Shown here in pieces: positions 10,600-23,077 of a DNA stretch of 64,000 bases. This DNA comes from Budorcas taxicolor (lineage: Eukaryota; Chordata; Mammalia; Artiodactyla; Bovidae), in assembly GCF_023091745.1 (NCBI RefSeq), contig NC_068930.1:12794262-12858261 (forward strand). Reading direction: 5' to 3'. The notes under the pieces were generated by a model. The model did no database searches and was not told the DNA's origin. It saw only the letters and a program-made list of their open reading frames with translations. Every line of letters begins with the position of its first letter. Positions within the stretch are counted from its first letter, which is position 1. Made by a program: the position numbers and the translations under genes.

Positions 10600-12410
10600 G
10601 GATATAGATATCGATTAACACCAGATAAAGATATGGATATGGACATGGACATAGGTACAGATCCCAGCCAATTATATATCCTTGTTTGTTGCCTAATACA
10701 TCGCACAATTCGAAAACCACTTTAGGATTAATCAACAAACACCATCAAACCCAGGTATTACTTTTTACCTAATTGCCTCCCTCTTTCTCAGAGGCCTCCA
10801 CTCCATAGCATCAGACTGTGCTTTGACCAGAAGGAAGGGGTCAAGGTGCAAAGTGACTGCCGTGTTAATGCGGGTGTCGCATAAATGCATTAGCTTGGTG
10901 GACCAAACAAGGGAAAATATTTTGATGAACCAATGGCATTTAGAAATGTTAGTGCATTTAAAACATTTTCCCAGCGTGGTTACATTAGCGGACCTACACA
11001 ATCCAGGGCATTGAGGCAGCGCTTCAAGGGGACTGTGAGCTTAAAAAGTTACCCTTGTTCTGACACCTATTAATAACCACCTTTGGAGAATAATAAAGCC
11101 GAGTGAAAACAGAATTGTTAGTCTCTGGGCCTGAAAATATTCCATAACTGTGACTCACACAGAAAAAGAAATCTGTATGGTATATGTTTATTCTCTGCTG
11201 AATAAGAGGCTTTTGGCATAAAGAAACCTATCGTACATAATTCTAGGTGCCAGTGGTACTCGGGACCTTTCCCTGACACCTCCTACTTGAGGAGGAGATT
11301 GGCTGCAAGTACACGACGTTCACTGGCCAGAGAATTCAGGACGTTTAAGCTCGTATCAGCTTTGGAGGTATTTTCACTCTCTGGGCTAAAGAAAAACCGC
11401 AACGTATTGGAAAAGGAAAACTTTTCTCATCTTAAACCTTTGATTCAATTGCCTCTTGCAGCAAGTTCTGGAAACGCCTCCATTGTCATCGATGGCTTAC
11501 ATTTTTCACTGGAGGAATAAGACGATTGTTGGGGAGGATCGGGCTCTCAGGGTGCGTTGATATTTAGGGTTGTACAATCAAATGTCAAATGCCAGCTTGT
11601 TTGACAGAGCTATGTTTACAGGAGCATGCTCCATGATGAGAAGAAGCTTTTCATTTAATTATTTGTCCATTTCCACTGGTATTGTTCACTTGGGCACCCT
11701 ACAATCTCCTGCCAAGCTTAAACATCACTGGAAAGCTCTTTATTTATCCCCAAAGCAGAGCATTCCAAATGCAGAAGACCACCAAAAAGATTAAAGATCT
11801 TGTGCCATTTTCTTAATCAACTCCTAAAACACCAAATTGGAGATCTCAGATCTTAAGCATCTGCCCTCGACATATAGAGCTTCTTTGACGGACTCCAGAT
11901 TCTAACCAGGGGCCCTTGTACGTATCTCTGGGCAGCTGTTGTAAAGTTCAGACCAATAGAGAGATTCCCTCTGGCCAAACCAGTAGGGGCTGTGATAAGC
12001 TAGCTGGAGTTTTAAGTCTTTCAAAAAAGATTTAAAAGGGATTATAGAGAAGACAAAACCTCAGTGTAAGTTCAGCTCTGAGACCAACGTCAGTCCACAG
12101 ACAGAAGCTCGGTCTGGCAAGACAGAGCCAATTGTAGAGGAATACTCACATCTGGGGTACATCGGCTGGAGGACATGGATACTGCCTGAGCCGTGTGTGG
12201 GGGGCAGGGTGGGGGGTGCGGGGGACCAGGCAATGGGGTAGTTACTTTAGTTTTCAAGACCTGATAAGAGTTCTCTTCTATTACAGATAAATAAACTGAA
12301 TACAGAATTATAAGCTGATAGAAGTTCAGGATTGGAAAGGATCTTAGAGGTTGTACTGTTCAATTTCCTACTTCTTTGGATGATCAGATCCCCACTCTCA
12401 TATGCGCTTC
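10600..12410. other. Unassigned stretch
   Basis: Open frames are short. A run at about 12325-12405 (gaagttcaggattggaaagg onward) resembles old mammalian repeats with a 'ggaaggatcttagag' theme but is too diverged to name. A G-rich run lies at 12197-12225. Confidence 0.35.
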
Positions 12411-12411
12411 A

Positions 12412-12777
12412 GTGATGCTTTTGAACTGTGGTGTTGGAGAAGACTCTTTGGACTGCAAGGAGATCCAACCAGTCCATCCTAAAGGAGATCAGTCCTGGGT
12501 GTTCTTTGGATAGACTGATGCTAAAGGTGAAACTCCAGTACTTGGGACACCTCATGCGAAGAATTGACTCATTGGAAAAGACTCTGATGCTGGGAGGGAT
12601 TGGGGGCCGGAGGAAAAGGGGATGACAGAGGATGAGATGGCTGGACGGCATCACTGACTTGATGGATGTGAGTCTGAGTGAGCTCCAGGAGTTGGCGATG
12701 GACAGGCAGGCCTGGCATGCTGCAGTTCATGGGGTTGCAAAGAGTCGGACATGACTGAGCGGCTGAACTGAACTGAA
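12412..12777 (+). mobile_element. BovB LINE 3' end
   Basis: Starts at the gatgcttttgaactgtggtg segment of the ORF C-terminal region and runs to gactgagcggctgaactgaa. It has an internal deletion of the cttgagagtcc block relative to the other copies (agactctttggactgcaag). Confidence 0.93.
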
Positions 12778-12839
12778 CATCACCTTCAGCGTCAGGACCA
12801 CTATTAGAGCATTAATTAAATGGTGCCTATGCTCAGCCC

Positions 12840-13000
12840 TCCTTAAGCATTGTTCCACTCATGTGCTCATCAATTCTGCAACTTGTTATGTTATTATTTA
12901 CCCATTTCGCACATGAAAAAACTGAGAAATTAATTTGCCAAATCAAGAGGAGCTGGAATTCGAATGTGGATAATTCTGTCATTTCCCCAATGGGTCACCC
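12840..13000 (-). repeat. MIR SINE remnant
   Basis: Antisense MIR: a diverged atgttattatttacccattt block, gcacatgaaaaaactgagaa, and a ggagctggaattcgaatgtg block. Confidence 0.65.
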
Positions 13001-13216
13001 AGTGTCAATTTGAATACAAGGAGCTCAGTACTGCCCAGAGCAGTCAATTCTATTTTAACACAGTTCCCATGTGCCTCAATGAAATAAGCTGAAATTCTGC
13101 CCTTTAATTGGAATACTGCCTGGTAAGTTCCTGAAGAACAGGTCTAATCCTTCATAGGAAACCCTAGAACCATCAGAAGACATTACTTATGTCTATTTAA
13201 ATCCTCTTCCTTCCAG

Positions 13217-13432
13217 CTTCCCTGGTGGCTGAGATGGTAACAAATTTGTCTGCAATGTGGGAGGCCTGGGTTTGACCCCTGGGTCAGGAAGATCCCCTGG
13301 AGGAGAGAATGGCTACCCACTCCAGTAATCTTGCCTGGAGAAATACATGGACAGAGGAGCCTGGCAGGCTTCATACAGATTTGGGGGTTGCAAAGAGTCA
13401 GACAGGACTGAGCCACTAACACTTTCACTTTT
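13217..13432 (+). mobile_element. Bov-tA SINE
   Basis: Sense element from ttccctggtggctgagatgg to cactaacactttcactttt. The internal tail shows a small insertion (catacagatttgggggttgc). Confidence 0.92.
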
Positions 13433-13811
13433 TTTCACTTCCTTCGAGCTAAATGCCTCTTCTTTTTCTCCCTTCTTTAACAGCTTCTTGTAACTAAGGA
13501 TGTGAGATTCTGGCCTCAAAATCCAAGCTTTTCCAGAGCAGGAGTCATTTCTTACTCATCCCATTTCCTCAAAACCTAACACTGCGCCTGTCCTTAAGTG
13601 AGTTGTCTATAAAAGTTAAGAGACATAGGATGTGATCAATACAGCAATCAATAGTAGGTTTTCAAAAGGTATTAAACACCTCTTTTAAATTGTGGCAACT
13701 CTTCACAATTCTTTATAGAGCATGGAGCCAAAGGAAAATGGAATCCCCATGTGTGACATGGCCTTTAATTTGGATGAGACCAGCGCGTTCCTTCTAGCAA
13801 ATGCTGTTGCA

Positions 13812-14004
13812 TGTTAGTGACTCAGTCATGTCCAGCTCTTTCCAACCCCATGCAGTGTAGTTCGCCAGGCTCCTCTGTCCATGGGATTCTCCAGGCAAGA
13901 ATACTGGAGTGCGTTGCCATTTCCTTCTCCAAGGGATTTTCCCCACCAGGGGTCAAACCCGGACCTCCTACATTGACCGCCGAGTCTTTACAGTCTGAGC
14001 TGTA
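13812..14004 (-). mobile_element. Bov-tA SINE
   Basis: Antisense element from tgactcagtcatgtccagct to the tRNA-derived gagtctttacagtctgagct head. The final gggaagcc is lost. Confidence 0.92.
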
Positions 14005-15015
14005 TTATTCTTAATGCAGCGCGGGATGGTGTTAGGATTTTGCGTGTCTGGTTACAGTACTGACTCGTGCCAAAGTTAGGAGCAGTAAAGCTCTGGGTCA
14101 TTTTGTATGGGCTTTCATACCCCCTCCTATGCCGCAACAGTAGCTCCGAGACCTAAGGGCAGGACTTCATCCCTAATAATACCTACACTAAGCCCATGCA
14201 TGGTCTTGACTACTAAGATCCTGCAGTTTATCATGGAAAAGAGTCATTACCCTTTCCACCTTTGTTTTATCCTGAATTGGTGAAACCAGACATCCATGAT
14301 CTTACTCCTACCACGGAAGACATGTCTTTCATGGCTGGTTTTCCTTTTAAGCCATCATTCCCCACCAAAACAAACAAACAAACAAACAAACCCTCTTGAC
14401 TCCTCGTCAGCTGATGCTCCTGCCTCTTCATCTAGAATTAACGCTGATCCTTGAAAAGAGATTTTTATGATGCGTCATACTCATGATCTAAGGATCAGGT
14501 AACTCTATTTCATCCAGTTCTGATCTCCTGGACTTTGGGCTAATACCTTGGTTCTCCTGCCCCTGGGTTGGTAATTAATTTAGTCCATTAGTTGCATGAA
14601 GACATGTAAGTTCAATTAAATTATATATGTGCAGGAACAAACAAATGCTTAAAGTTATCAGTTAGACTTACAAGTTTGTTTCACACTCTTGGCAAGTTGG
14701 AGAGTTTATCTCCAGAATGATTCCATCTTACAGTGAGACTGAGAAATGGAGTATTTCCCACCATATCAATAAATAAGGAGATCACAGCCATCAGCAATTC
14801 TAGCCCTTCAAATGTGAATTTCTGAGCCCCAAGGGCACCCAGGAAGAACAATTCCTCCTATCCAGCAGCCATCTATCACTCCCCATAGTGAACACTGAGG
14901 AAGGAGCTGGGAGAGGCAGATATGCAAAAATGCAGGATACTGGACACAGACAGCTGAGATGCATATGAAAGGAATGATTTCCGTGAGCCCAGACACTTGC
15001 ATCTTCCCATACATC
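14005..15015. other. Unassigned stretch
   Basis: Holds one simple repeat (14367-14391) and otherwise nothing recognised. The 68-codon frame at 14808-15014 (-) has no recognisable product. Confidence 0.4.
14367..14391. repeat. (AAAC)n simple repeat
   Basis: Six AAAC units in a row. Confidence 0.95.
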
Positions 15016-15511
15016 CGTTCAGTTCAGTCACTCAGCCGTGTCTGACTTTTTGCGACCGCATGGTCTGCAGCACGTCAGGCTTCGCTGTCCATCACCAACT
15101 CCCAGAGCCTAATCAAACTCATGTCCATCAGTCTGGTGATGCCATCCAACCATCTCATCCTCTGTTGTCCCCTTCTCCTACTCTCAATCTTCCCCAGCAA
15201 CAGGGTCTTTCCTAAGGAGTTGGTTCTCCGCATAGGTGGCCAAAGTACTGGAGTTTCAGCTTCAGCATCAGTCCTTCCAATGAATATTCAGGACTGATTT
15301 CCTTTAGGATTGACAGGCTTGATCTTCTTGCAAACAAGGGACTCTCAAGGGTCTTCTCCAACGTCACAGTTCAAAGGCATCATTATTTGGCACATAGCTT
15401 TCTTTATAGTCCAACTCTCACATCCATACATGACTACTGGAAAAAGCATAGCTTTGACTAGATGGACCTTTGTTAGCAAAGTAACATCTCTGCTTTTTAG
15501 TATGCTGTTTA
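15016..15511 (-). mobile_element. BovB LINE (older copy), 3' part
   Basis: Antisense BovB 3' end, from gttcagttcagtcactcag to ttttagtatgctgtttag. It stops at the point where the older element is broken by a sense BovB. The remainder resumes at 16348 at the adjacent consensus position. Confidence 0.92.
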
Positions 15512-16347
15512 GGGCTGGAGGAAGCACAAGATGGAATCAAGATTGCCAGGAGAAATATCAGTAACCTCAGATATGCAGATGACACCACCCTTATGGCAGA
15601 AAGTGAAGAAGAACTAAAGAGCCTCTTGATGAAAGTGAAAGTGGAGAGTGAAAAATTTGGCTTAAAGCTCAACATTCAGAAAATGAAGATCATGGCATCT
15701 GGTCCCATCACTTCATGGCAAATAGATGGGAAAACAGTGGAAACAGTGGCTGACTTTGTTTTTCTGGGCTCCAAAATCACTGCAGATGGTGATTGCAGCC
15801 CTGAAATTAAAAGATGCTTACTCCTTGGAAGGAAAGTTATGACCAACCTAGACAGCATATTCAAAAGCAGAGACATTACTTTGCCAACAAAGGTCCGTCT
15901 AGTCAAGGCTATGGTTTTTCCAGTGGTCATGTATGGATGTGAGAGTTGGACTGTGAAGAAAGCTGAGCGCCGAAGAATTGATGCTTTTGAACTGTGGTGT
16001 TGGAGAAGACTCTTGAGAGTCCCTTGGACTGCAAGGAGATCCAACCAGTTCATCCTAAGCGAGATCAGTCCTGGTTGTTCATTGGAAAGATTGATATTGA
16101 AGCTGAAACTCCAATACTTTGGCAACCTGATGCGAAGAGCTGACTCATTTGAAAAGACCTTGATGCTGGGAAACATTGAGGGCAGGAGGAGAAGGGGAAG
16201 ATAGAAGATGAGATGGTTGGATGGCATCACCAACTCGATGGACATGGGTTTGGGTGGACTCCGAGAGTTGGTGATGGACAGGGAGGCCTGGCATGCTGCC
16301 GTTCATGGAGTCACAAAGAGTCAGACACGACTGAACTGAACTGAACT
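15512..16347 (+). mobile_element. BovB LINE nested in older BovB
   Basis: A 5'-truncated sense copy starting just before the YADD box (atatgcagatgacaccaccc) and running to gaactgaactgaactaaact. It keeps a 203-codon frame at 15593-16204 covering the C-terminal part of the polyprotein after the YADD motif, including CESWTVKKAERRRIDAFELW. This is shorter than any functional BovB, which needs endonuclease and a whole reverse transcriptase. Better preserved than its host, as expected for the younger insertion. Confidence 0.92.
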
Positions 16348-17604
16348 AAACTAGGTTGGTCATAGCTTTTCTTCCAAGAAACAAGCATCTTTTAATTTCA
16401 CGGCTGCAGTCAACATCTGCAGTGATTTTAGAGCCCCACAAAATAAAGTCAGCCACTGTTTCCATTGTTTTCCCATCTATTTCCCATGAAGTGATGGGAC
16501 CAGATGCCATCCATGATCTTCGTTTTTTGAATGCTGAGTTTTAAGCCAGCTTTTTCACTCTCCTCTTTCACTTCCATCAAGAAGCTCTTTAGTTCTTCTT
16601 CACTTTCTGCCATAAGGGTGGTGTCATCTGCATATCTGAGGTTATTGATATTTCTCCCGCCAATCTTGATTCAAGCTTGTGCTTCCTCCAGCCTAGAATT
16701 TCTCATGATGTACTCTGCATATAAGTTAAATAAGCAGGGTGACAATATACAGCCTTGATGTCCTCCTTTCCCTATTTGGAACCAGTCTGTTGTTCCATGT
16801 CCAGTTCTAACTGTTGCTTCCTGACCTGCATACAGACTTCTCAGGAGGCAGGTAATGTGCTCTAGTATTCCCATCGCTTTAAGAATTTTCCAGTTTGTTG
16901 TGATCCACACAGTCAAAGGCTTTGGCATAGTCAATATAGCAGAAGTAGATGTTTTTCTGGAACTCTCTTGCATTTTCCATGATCCAGCAGATGTTGGCAA
17001 TTTGATCACTGGTTCCTCTGCCTTTTCTAAAATCAGCTTGAACATCTGGAAGTTCAAGGTTCATGTATTGCTGAATCCTGGCTTGGAGAATTTTGAGCAT
17101 TACTTTACTAGCATGTGAGACGAGTGTAATTGTGCAGTAGTTTGAGCATTCTTTGGCATTGCCTTTCTTTGGGATTGGAATGAAAACTGACCTTTTCCAG
17201 TCCTGTGGCCACTGCCGAAATTTCCAAACTTGCTGGCATATTGAGTGCAGCACTTTCACAGCATCGTCTTAGGATTTGAAATAGCTCAACTGGAATTCCA
17301 TCACCACCCCTAGCTTTGTTCCTAGTGATGCTTCCTGAGGCCCACATGACTTCACATTCCAGCATGCCTGGCTCTAAGTGAGAGATCACACCATCATGGC
17401 CATCTGGGTAACTAAGATCTCTTTTGATCTGTGTATTCTTGCCACCTCCTCTTAATCTCTTCTGCTTCTGTTAGGTCCATACTGTTTCTGTCCTTTATTG
17501 TGCCCATCTTTGCATGAAATGTTCCCTTAGTATCTCTAATTTTCTTGAAGTGAGCTCTAGTCTTTCCCATTCTGTTGTTTTCCTCTGTTTCTTTGCATTG
17601 ATCC
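16348..17604 (-). mobile_element. BovB LINE (older copy), 5' part
   Basis: Antisense continuation from aggttggtcatagcttttct through the YADD region (complement at about 16613-16633), fingers/palm region and up to tttctttgcattgatc. On the - strand 16671-17259 still reads as RT palm sequence in two frames, including a YIDYAKAFDCVD motif-A segment. The element is 5'-truncated and carries frameshifts. Confidence 0.92.
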
Positions 17605-17617
17605 CATACATAGAAAA

Positions 17618-17860
17618 GTGTTAAATTCCTTGAGACACCTGGTTTTTCTTAATTAACAATAATCTTTTGATGTTGGGACCACCTGCCCTTTGTGGCAAAC
17701 AAACCTGACTTCTCCCCCACGTCTCTCATGTCGTTGGAGCAGTTTTCTCAGGCTCACTCTCCATGCTGTCTCCCAGGCTTGAAGTCCTAAAAACTCCCAG
17801 CAAATAAAACATAATTCTCAACTTTTCGGTTGTGACTAATTTTTAAATCAGCACTACTAT
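17618..17860 (+). mobile_element. LTR-like segment, probable ruminant ERV solo LTR fragment
   Basis: The segment has the look of a ruminant endogenous retrovirus LTR 3' half: a ggctcactctccatgctgtc block, cccaggcttgaagtcct, an AATAAA polyadenylation signal at about 17801-17806, then ctcaacttttcggttgtgac and a T-rich end. No internal retroviral coding sequence adjoins it, so at most it is a solo or truncated LTR. Family assignment and both ends are uncertain. Confidence 0.45.
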
Positions 17861-18182
17861 TTCAACCTGTCGCAAGAGAAGGAACACAGGACGTCCACAC
17901 TTGCTGTTGGATGCTGCCTCCCAGAAGATGCACGAGCCATTTCCCATGAGGTCTGTGATCAGAACTTGAGAAAAGGTCCCCATCTAACAGCAGTGAACAC
18001 TTGTGTGTGCCTTAGAAGAAGAAAATGACATCGGACTTGATGGGCCCAGAGTATTCTTTCTGCTGCTGCTGTTGTCCTACATTCCCTCTTTCATCTTTTT
18101 TTTCTAGGATTAATTCTTCCCCAAACCAAGCATGTTGATGAGAACTGTACTGTTCTGATGCGTCCTGCTTGCCAAAGCTCTT

Positions 18183-18360
18183 TTTAAATTTTTTTTTTAA
18201 TTTAAGTATAATATCTTTTATAATGTTTCATGTGTATAGCAAAGTGATTCAGTTATACATATACACAGACATATTAATATTAGTCACTCAGTCATGTGTG
18301 ACTCTTTGTGACCCCAGATTCTTTTCCATTGGAGGTTATTACTTTGCCATAGTTCTTATC
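18183..18360 (-). mobile_element. L1 3' UTR fragment with small Bov SINE piece
   Basis: Antisense L1 3' sequence: a T-rich start, gcaaagtgattcagttatac and ttcttttccattggaggtta. A short antisense Bov-tA-like piece (agtcactcagtcatgtgtga, about 18279-18313) interrupts it. Confidence 0.6.
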
Positions 18361-18389
18361 ATCACCTCCTGTTAGATTTCTCACTGACA

Positions 18390-18960
18390 AGCTCAGAAGA
18401 TCCCATACATCAATCAGGACTCTTGTTATGGGCAACAGAAAATTCCACATACAGAGATTTAAGCAAGGAAGGAAATTTGCTACCTCATGTAACAACATAG
18501 CTCAGATGTAGATTTAGTTCTGAAATTCACAGCTCAGATGATGTCATCAAAACTTTTCTTTTCTCCAACTCTTGGGCTCTTTCTATTCCCATATTAGCTT
18601 CATTCTTAGGCTCCACCTGTTAGGAGCTTAAGACAGAGACTCACATTATCATATCAAAGTCTTTCTGGGGCAGAGGGAGTTAGTGAGTCCAATTCCTACA
18701 CAGATCAGTCAAAATCGCTGAGTGGGTTTTTCCTAGTTTCTGCTTAACCAGCCCAAACAGGTGCACATTCCTGAACCCACCACCGTCTCTCATGAGATCT
18801 GCCACTTTGATTGGGTAGACGGGTCACGTGATATTTCCTGGGCCTCAATGTGGAATTCTGCAGAGCCACGTGTACATTAAGTAGGGATAAGATGGATCCT
18901 CAAATTGGAACCGTGTGCTGTTTCCTAAATGGGTGAGGAGGTGTTAGCACAGATGTAGAC
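18390..18960. repeat. Old mammalian interspersed repeat, family not assigned
   Basis: Several blocks match the general wording of a common old mammalian repeat: caatcaggactcttgttatg, gatttaagcaaggaaggaaa, agatgatgtcatcaaaactt, and a later tttgattgggtagacgggtc block. I cannot name the family with confidence. Confidence 0.4.
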
Positions 18961-19439
18961 ACTGACTACCCACTGTCACTTACCTCTGTGTAAACCAGCC
19001 TCCAACAGCAGAGTTAAACACCTGCCTGGCCTCAGTCTCCATCACCACCGCCTTCGCCAGCTGACTTACTCCTCCTCCAGCCCCCGGAGTGATCTACTTG
19101 CCAGGACCAGATTTCCTCTCAGTAGTCGGTTTAATTCAAGATCAAATGGCCAGTTGAGCAATTCTCACCAGCAGAAACTCGCCAGACCTAATCTGTCATA
19201 GACAGTGGATTGAAAAGAGCCTCATGTCATACTACTAAAGACCACTCCAGGGTGAACAGCAACACATCTTCATGCAACACTCTCAAAAGCAATCAATTCT
19301 TCAGCCCCTAATCTCACTACTCTCTGATTTCCATTTCCCCATGTTATTTTATGAGGCTCTGGTGAAAGACTGCCTCAGTTGTCTTTCCGAAGTCCGTGCA
19401 TTGCTTCATCTTCCTGACTTGTAACTGTACCCAAGAAGG
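18961..19439. other. Unassigned stretch
   Basis: Nothing recognised. No long frame and no repeat hallmark. Confidence 0.35.
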
Positions 19440-19740
19440 AAATGAAGTTATTAATCTGGCATGATTTATTCTGAGCAAATCCATCTAGTTTCTAAGACCA
19501 CCACTTCCTTTTGTCAAGGGCTCACAAACCATCCTCTTAATAATCCATTCTAGAATTTCACTCAGGATTGACATTAAGCTCGTAGGTCTATAGTGTGCAC
19601 AATCCCCTTTCCCCCTTTTCAAAAGCCAGGGCTGCGCATGTCAGCCTCCTGTCTCTCAGCACCTCCTCCTTTTTTATGAGCGGCAGCTAATGGAGGATTT
19701 GCCTAATGTCTCTTAATGAGCCAGGATTAGAAGTCAGCAG
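19440..19740 (-). mobile_element. Ancient CR1/L3-type LINE ORF2 fragment
   Basis: On the - strand the segment aligns by eye with the start of the reverse transcriptase region of CR1/L3-like LINEs. An FEKGGKG block sits where a KKG(x)n-NYRPVSLTS block is expected. It is followed by a diverged equivalent of the conserved KILERII stretch and then the SCQTN stretch. Stops and frameshifts are frequent. The family assignment is from memory of the protein motif order. Confidence 0.45.
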
Positions 19741-20259
19741 ACCGTGAGGGTCCAGCCTTTTGCTTCTCCTTTATGATTTCCCCACCCTGTTTTTCCCTGA
19801 GATGAGAGCTCTGCTCCAGAACTGCCAAACCCAAGATCTCTCAACAGGAACTGGTGTCTCTGCCCTCTCTCTTTGACGTGCCTCTCCCAGGGCGTTTGCG
19901 CAGGGGTTGAGTGGGGGCACTGTGCCCAGGGCAGTCCTAATCTCCGAGGAGAAACGGTCCGTGTCACTGTCACTACAGTAGCTGATTAGCATTCCCCCCA
20001 TTCGTTTATGAATTGACTGTCATGAACTGATTTCACCTGGAGGCCCTCTGAGCCTGTGAAAGAACTAGGGGTGGGGAGGTTAGGATCACATCTGTGGAAA
20101 GGGCAGGTTGGAACTACCTGGTAAGCCCCACCATATAGGCACCCACATTCTCCTGAAAACCTACTCTCTCTGAGTCAGTTTAATTCAGTGAACTGCCTTC
20201 CTTTTAGCTTTCTTTCCATTTTCTTATGTGGATACCTTTACCTTTAAATAGCAGCTCAG
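19741..20259. other. Unassigned stretch
   Basis: GC content is moderately raised around 19850-19970 with two overlapping antisense frames of 76-79 codons. No product is recognised. Confidence 0.35.
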
Positions 20260-20440
20260 GGGACTTTCTTGGTGGTCCAGCAGTTAAGACCTTGCCTTCC
20301 AATGCGGCTTCCAGCTCTGGTCAGGGAGCTAAAATCACACATGCCTCACCGCCAAAAAACCAAAATGTAAAACTGAAGCAACAGTGTAACAAATTCAATA
20401 GAGACTTTTAAAATGGTCTACATTAAAACAAAAAAAGTAA
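20260..20440 (+). mobile_element. CHR-2-type SINE
   Basis: Sense element: ggactttcttggtggtccag head, a diverged box B (ccagctctggtcaggg), acatgcctcaccgccaaaaa, and the family tail tagagacttttaaaatggtc. Confidence 0.8.
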
Positions 20441-20555
20441 AATAAATATTAGCCTAATTTCCATTTCACATTTTAAAATCTCAGCTAACTTAGCATAAGC
20501 TAATTAGAAAATCCACAATAACCACCATTTAGAGCTCAACTATCCCAAAACTGGG

Positions 20556-20872
20556 GCTTTTTTGATAGCTCAGTTGGTAAAGAATCAACCTGCAACGAGG
20601 GCACCCTGGTTCAATTCCTGGGTCGGGAAGATCCCCCTGGAGAAGGGATAGGCTCCCCTCTCCAGTATTGTTGGGCTTCCCTGGTGGCTCAGCTAGTAAA
20701 GAGTCTGCCAGCAGTGCAGGAGACCTGGATTGGATCCCTGGGTTGGGAAGATCCCTGGAGAAGGGAAAGGCTACCCACTCCAGTATTCTGGCCTGGAGAA
20801 TTCCATGGACTGTGTAGCCCTTGGGGTCGCAAAGAGTCAGACAAGACCGAGCGCAACTTCCACTTTCAGTTT
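20556..20872 (+). mobile_element. Bov-tA SINE, head-to-tail multimer
   Basis: A partial first unit (tagctcagttggtaaagaat to ctctccagtattgtt, 20556-20670) is joined directly to a complete second unit starting gggcttccctggtggctcag. The join falls at the same place in the SINE as in the 2281 and 25791 copies, read in opposite orientation. The tail ends gaccgagcgcaacttcc. Confidence 0.92.
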
Positions 20873-22029
20873 TTTTCACCCCAAAATCAGAGTAGCATTA
20901 GAGCTTCTGGGCAGAACAGGTATCCAAAGTGGTGTCAAGTACTTCATAGGGATAGCTTTGTAATGTCCATGAGCATTTAGACTCAGAGTGATGTAATTAG
21001 GTTTTATTTGAGATTTTTCTTTGGATTTAAAAGGAAAGAAGGGGGAAATCAATATATTACCTTGCTATGAAGTAAAACTAAGTGAATCACCTGCCTGTTT
21101 CAATTTATCCTTTGAACTGAGGAGAATAATATTCACTTCTCTGGATGATTATTTTTACATCATGCATAGACACTGTGCTAATTTTTAAAGGCTGAATTTA
21201 ATATTTCCACAAAATAGAGAAACCATTTTTCACTTCTGATTCACAATATAATTGAGTGTAGAAATGACACATAAAAGTTGTAGGTGACCTTTTCTACCAA
21301 TCTGTACATTTTTAACAGCTCGTTTACTTTGTGCCCCAGTGTGGATCTTATGAGAAAGAAAAAGTACCTTACAAGAAACAGCACCACCACCAACAAAGTA
21401 ACGGACCAAACGATAAAAATTCTTCCTCTCTTCATATGGTGGGGGAGGAAGCACAGTTTGTTGAAGGAAGGGGGTACAAAAGTTTGAAGGGATCCAGTTT
21501 GCCAAAGCACCCTAACAGTGGGTAAACTGAGGCAGGCCATTAACATCTCCAATCTAACCATACATAACCTGGGAGTGACAACACACACTTAATGTACTAC
21601 TCAGCTGTTGCTGTGACACTATTCTGTAACAAACCTTCCCTAATTCCTCATAGCTCACAGCACAGTATTTTATTTCACACTCAGGAGTCTATAAATCGGC
21701 TGAGATTCTGCTGCTCTGAGCTGGCCACAGGTAAGCTCAGCTGGACTTCAGACTTGAACAAGATGGAGGTTTGCCCTCTGTGATTTCCTCCTGGGGTACA
21801 GGGCACACTGATCTCATGGAAGGGGTCAGAATCTCAAGGGGTGTAAAGTGAAACCCATGTTTTCCCTCATAGTCAGTGCCTACAGGGAACATTGGCACTT
21901 CTATGCCCATTTCATGGACCAAAGCAAGGTTTTTGGCCAAGTCTGATATCAATGGGATGAAGTATATTCCACCCATAGTAAATATGGCAAGGGAGGATAA
22001 CATGAGCAAATGTTTCAATCTGTCCCACT
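20873..22029. other. Unassigned stretch
   Basis: Open frames of 60-119 codons overlap on both strands at 21230-21590 and 21737-22096, without recognisable products. Confidence 0.4.
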
Positions 22030-22120
22030 CTACATGGTTCTTATAAGGATGTTCAAATGAGTTAATGTATATAAAGCACAAGAACATAATAGGCATGCAA
22101 AAATGTGGTAGCTATTACTG
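22030..22120 (+). repeat. MIR SINE remnant
   Basis: MIR 3' part: gttcaaatgagttaatgtat, ataaagcacaagaacataat, tggtagctattact. Confidence 0.6.
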
Positions 22121-23077
22121 GCCATCTAATTATGTGATTAAAGGATCTTAAAATTATCAACACATTTTTCAACCCTGATTCCAATGAGCCCTTACAGACT
22201 GGCATGTTAATCACTTGATACTCAGCCATAAAGTGAGGGATCCTTTGCCAGAAGTGTTTTGCCCATTTGACATCATATATATATCAATACTCAGGATTTG
22301 GCCAAGACACAAACAGAAGAATGTGTCTGGAATTGGCATCACTTAGTCACAAGTGGAATCAACTGGTTTCCACTTTTTACACTTATCTGGGCAGATAAGA
22401 ACAGGCAGCTGCCCTCTTTTCAGTCAGCTGGTGAAACTGTTGCAAGCTCTGTTACCGGGTAAAGGAATCAGTGCAAATTGTTAAGATTTTTGGAGTGTCT
22501 GGCAGAGTTGCTAGTAGTTGAGATTCAGGACCTGCTTTTCTTGAGTTGGTGCTTTCAGTTTGCTTTTTAAATCTCAATGCTGTTTCCTACTTGAGAACAA
22601 AGGATTAGTTTGGAAAACATATTTTTATAGTTTAAAAAACTCTCATAAAATATTCTGAGCAGGCAGCCCTGAGATCCTGCCCAGCTCTGGTTCATTTCTC
22701 TCATTGAGTTGTAAGTACAACTCTTAATCTCGCCATACCTACCTCTTCTCAACCCTAAAGTAAGAGGACTGGCTTGGAAAACCTTTGCTATCTCTTCCAA
22801 ATCAAAACTTCTAGTACTAACCTAATTCCCACTTAAACTGGAAAGAGCCTCAGCAGAGACTTGGCTCAGATGCAGAGATGACATCAGTTGTCAGGAACAC
22901 CCACAGACAAAATCTCGGTGAAGCATTCGATCTAAGGGGGTTTTATTGCAACTGAAAACCTGTGCCATTACGGGTATCCTTCCCCTCTTCTCCACCACCA
23001 ACACTCAACCTCCCACACTCACTCCCTCTGTGGCCACTGGGTCCAGGCTCACACCTGAACATGGCTGGGCCTCCTGA
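22121..23077. other. Unassigned stretch
   Basis: Nothing recognised; frames are short. Confidence 0.35.

Noticed and set aside
15593..16204. 203-codon frame as a possible gene
   Set aside because: It is the C-terminal end of a 5'-truncated BovB without a complete reverse transcriptase or endonuclease.
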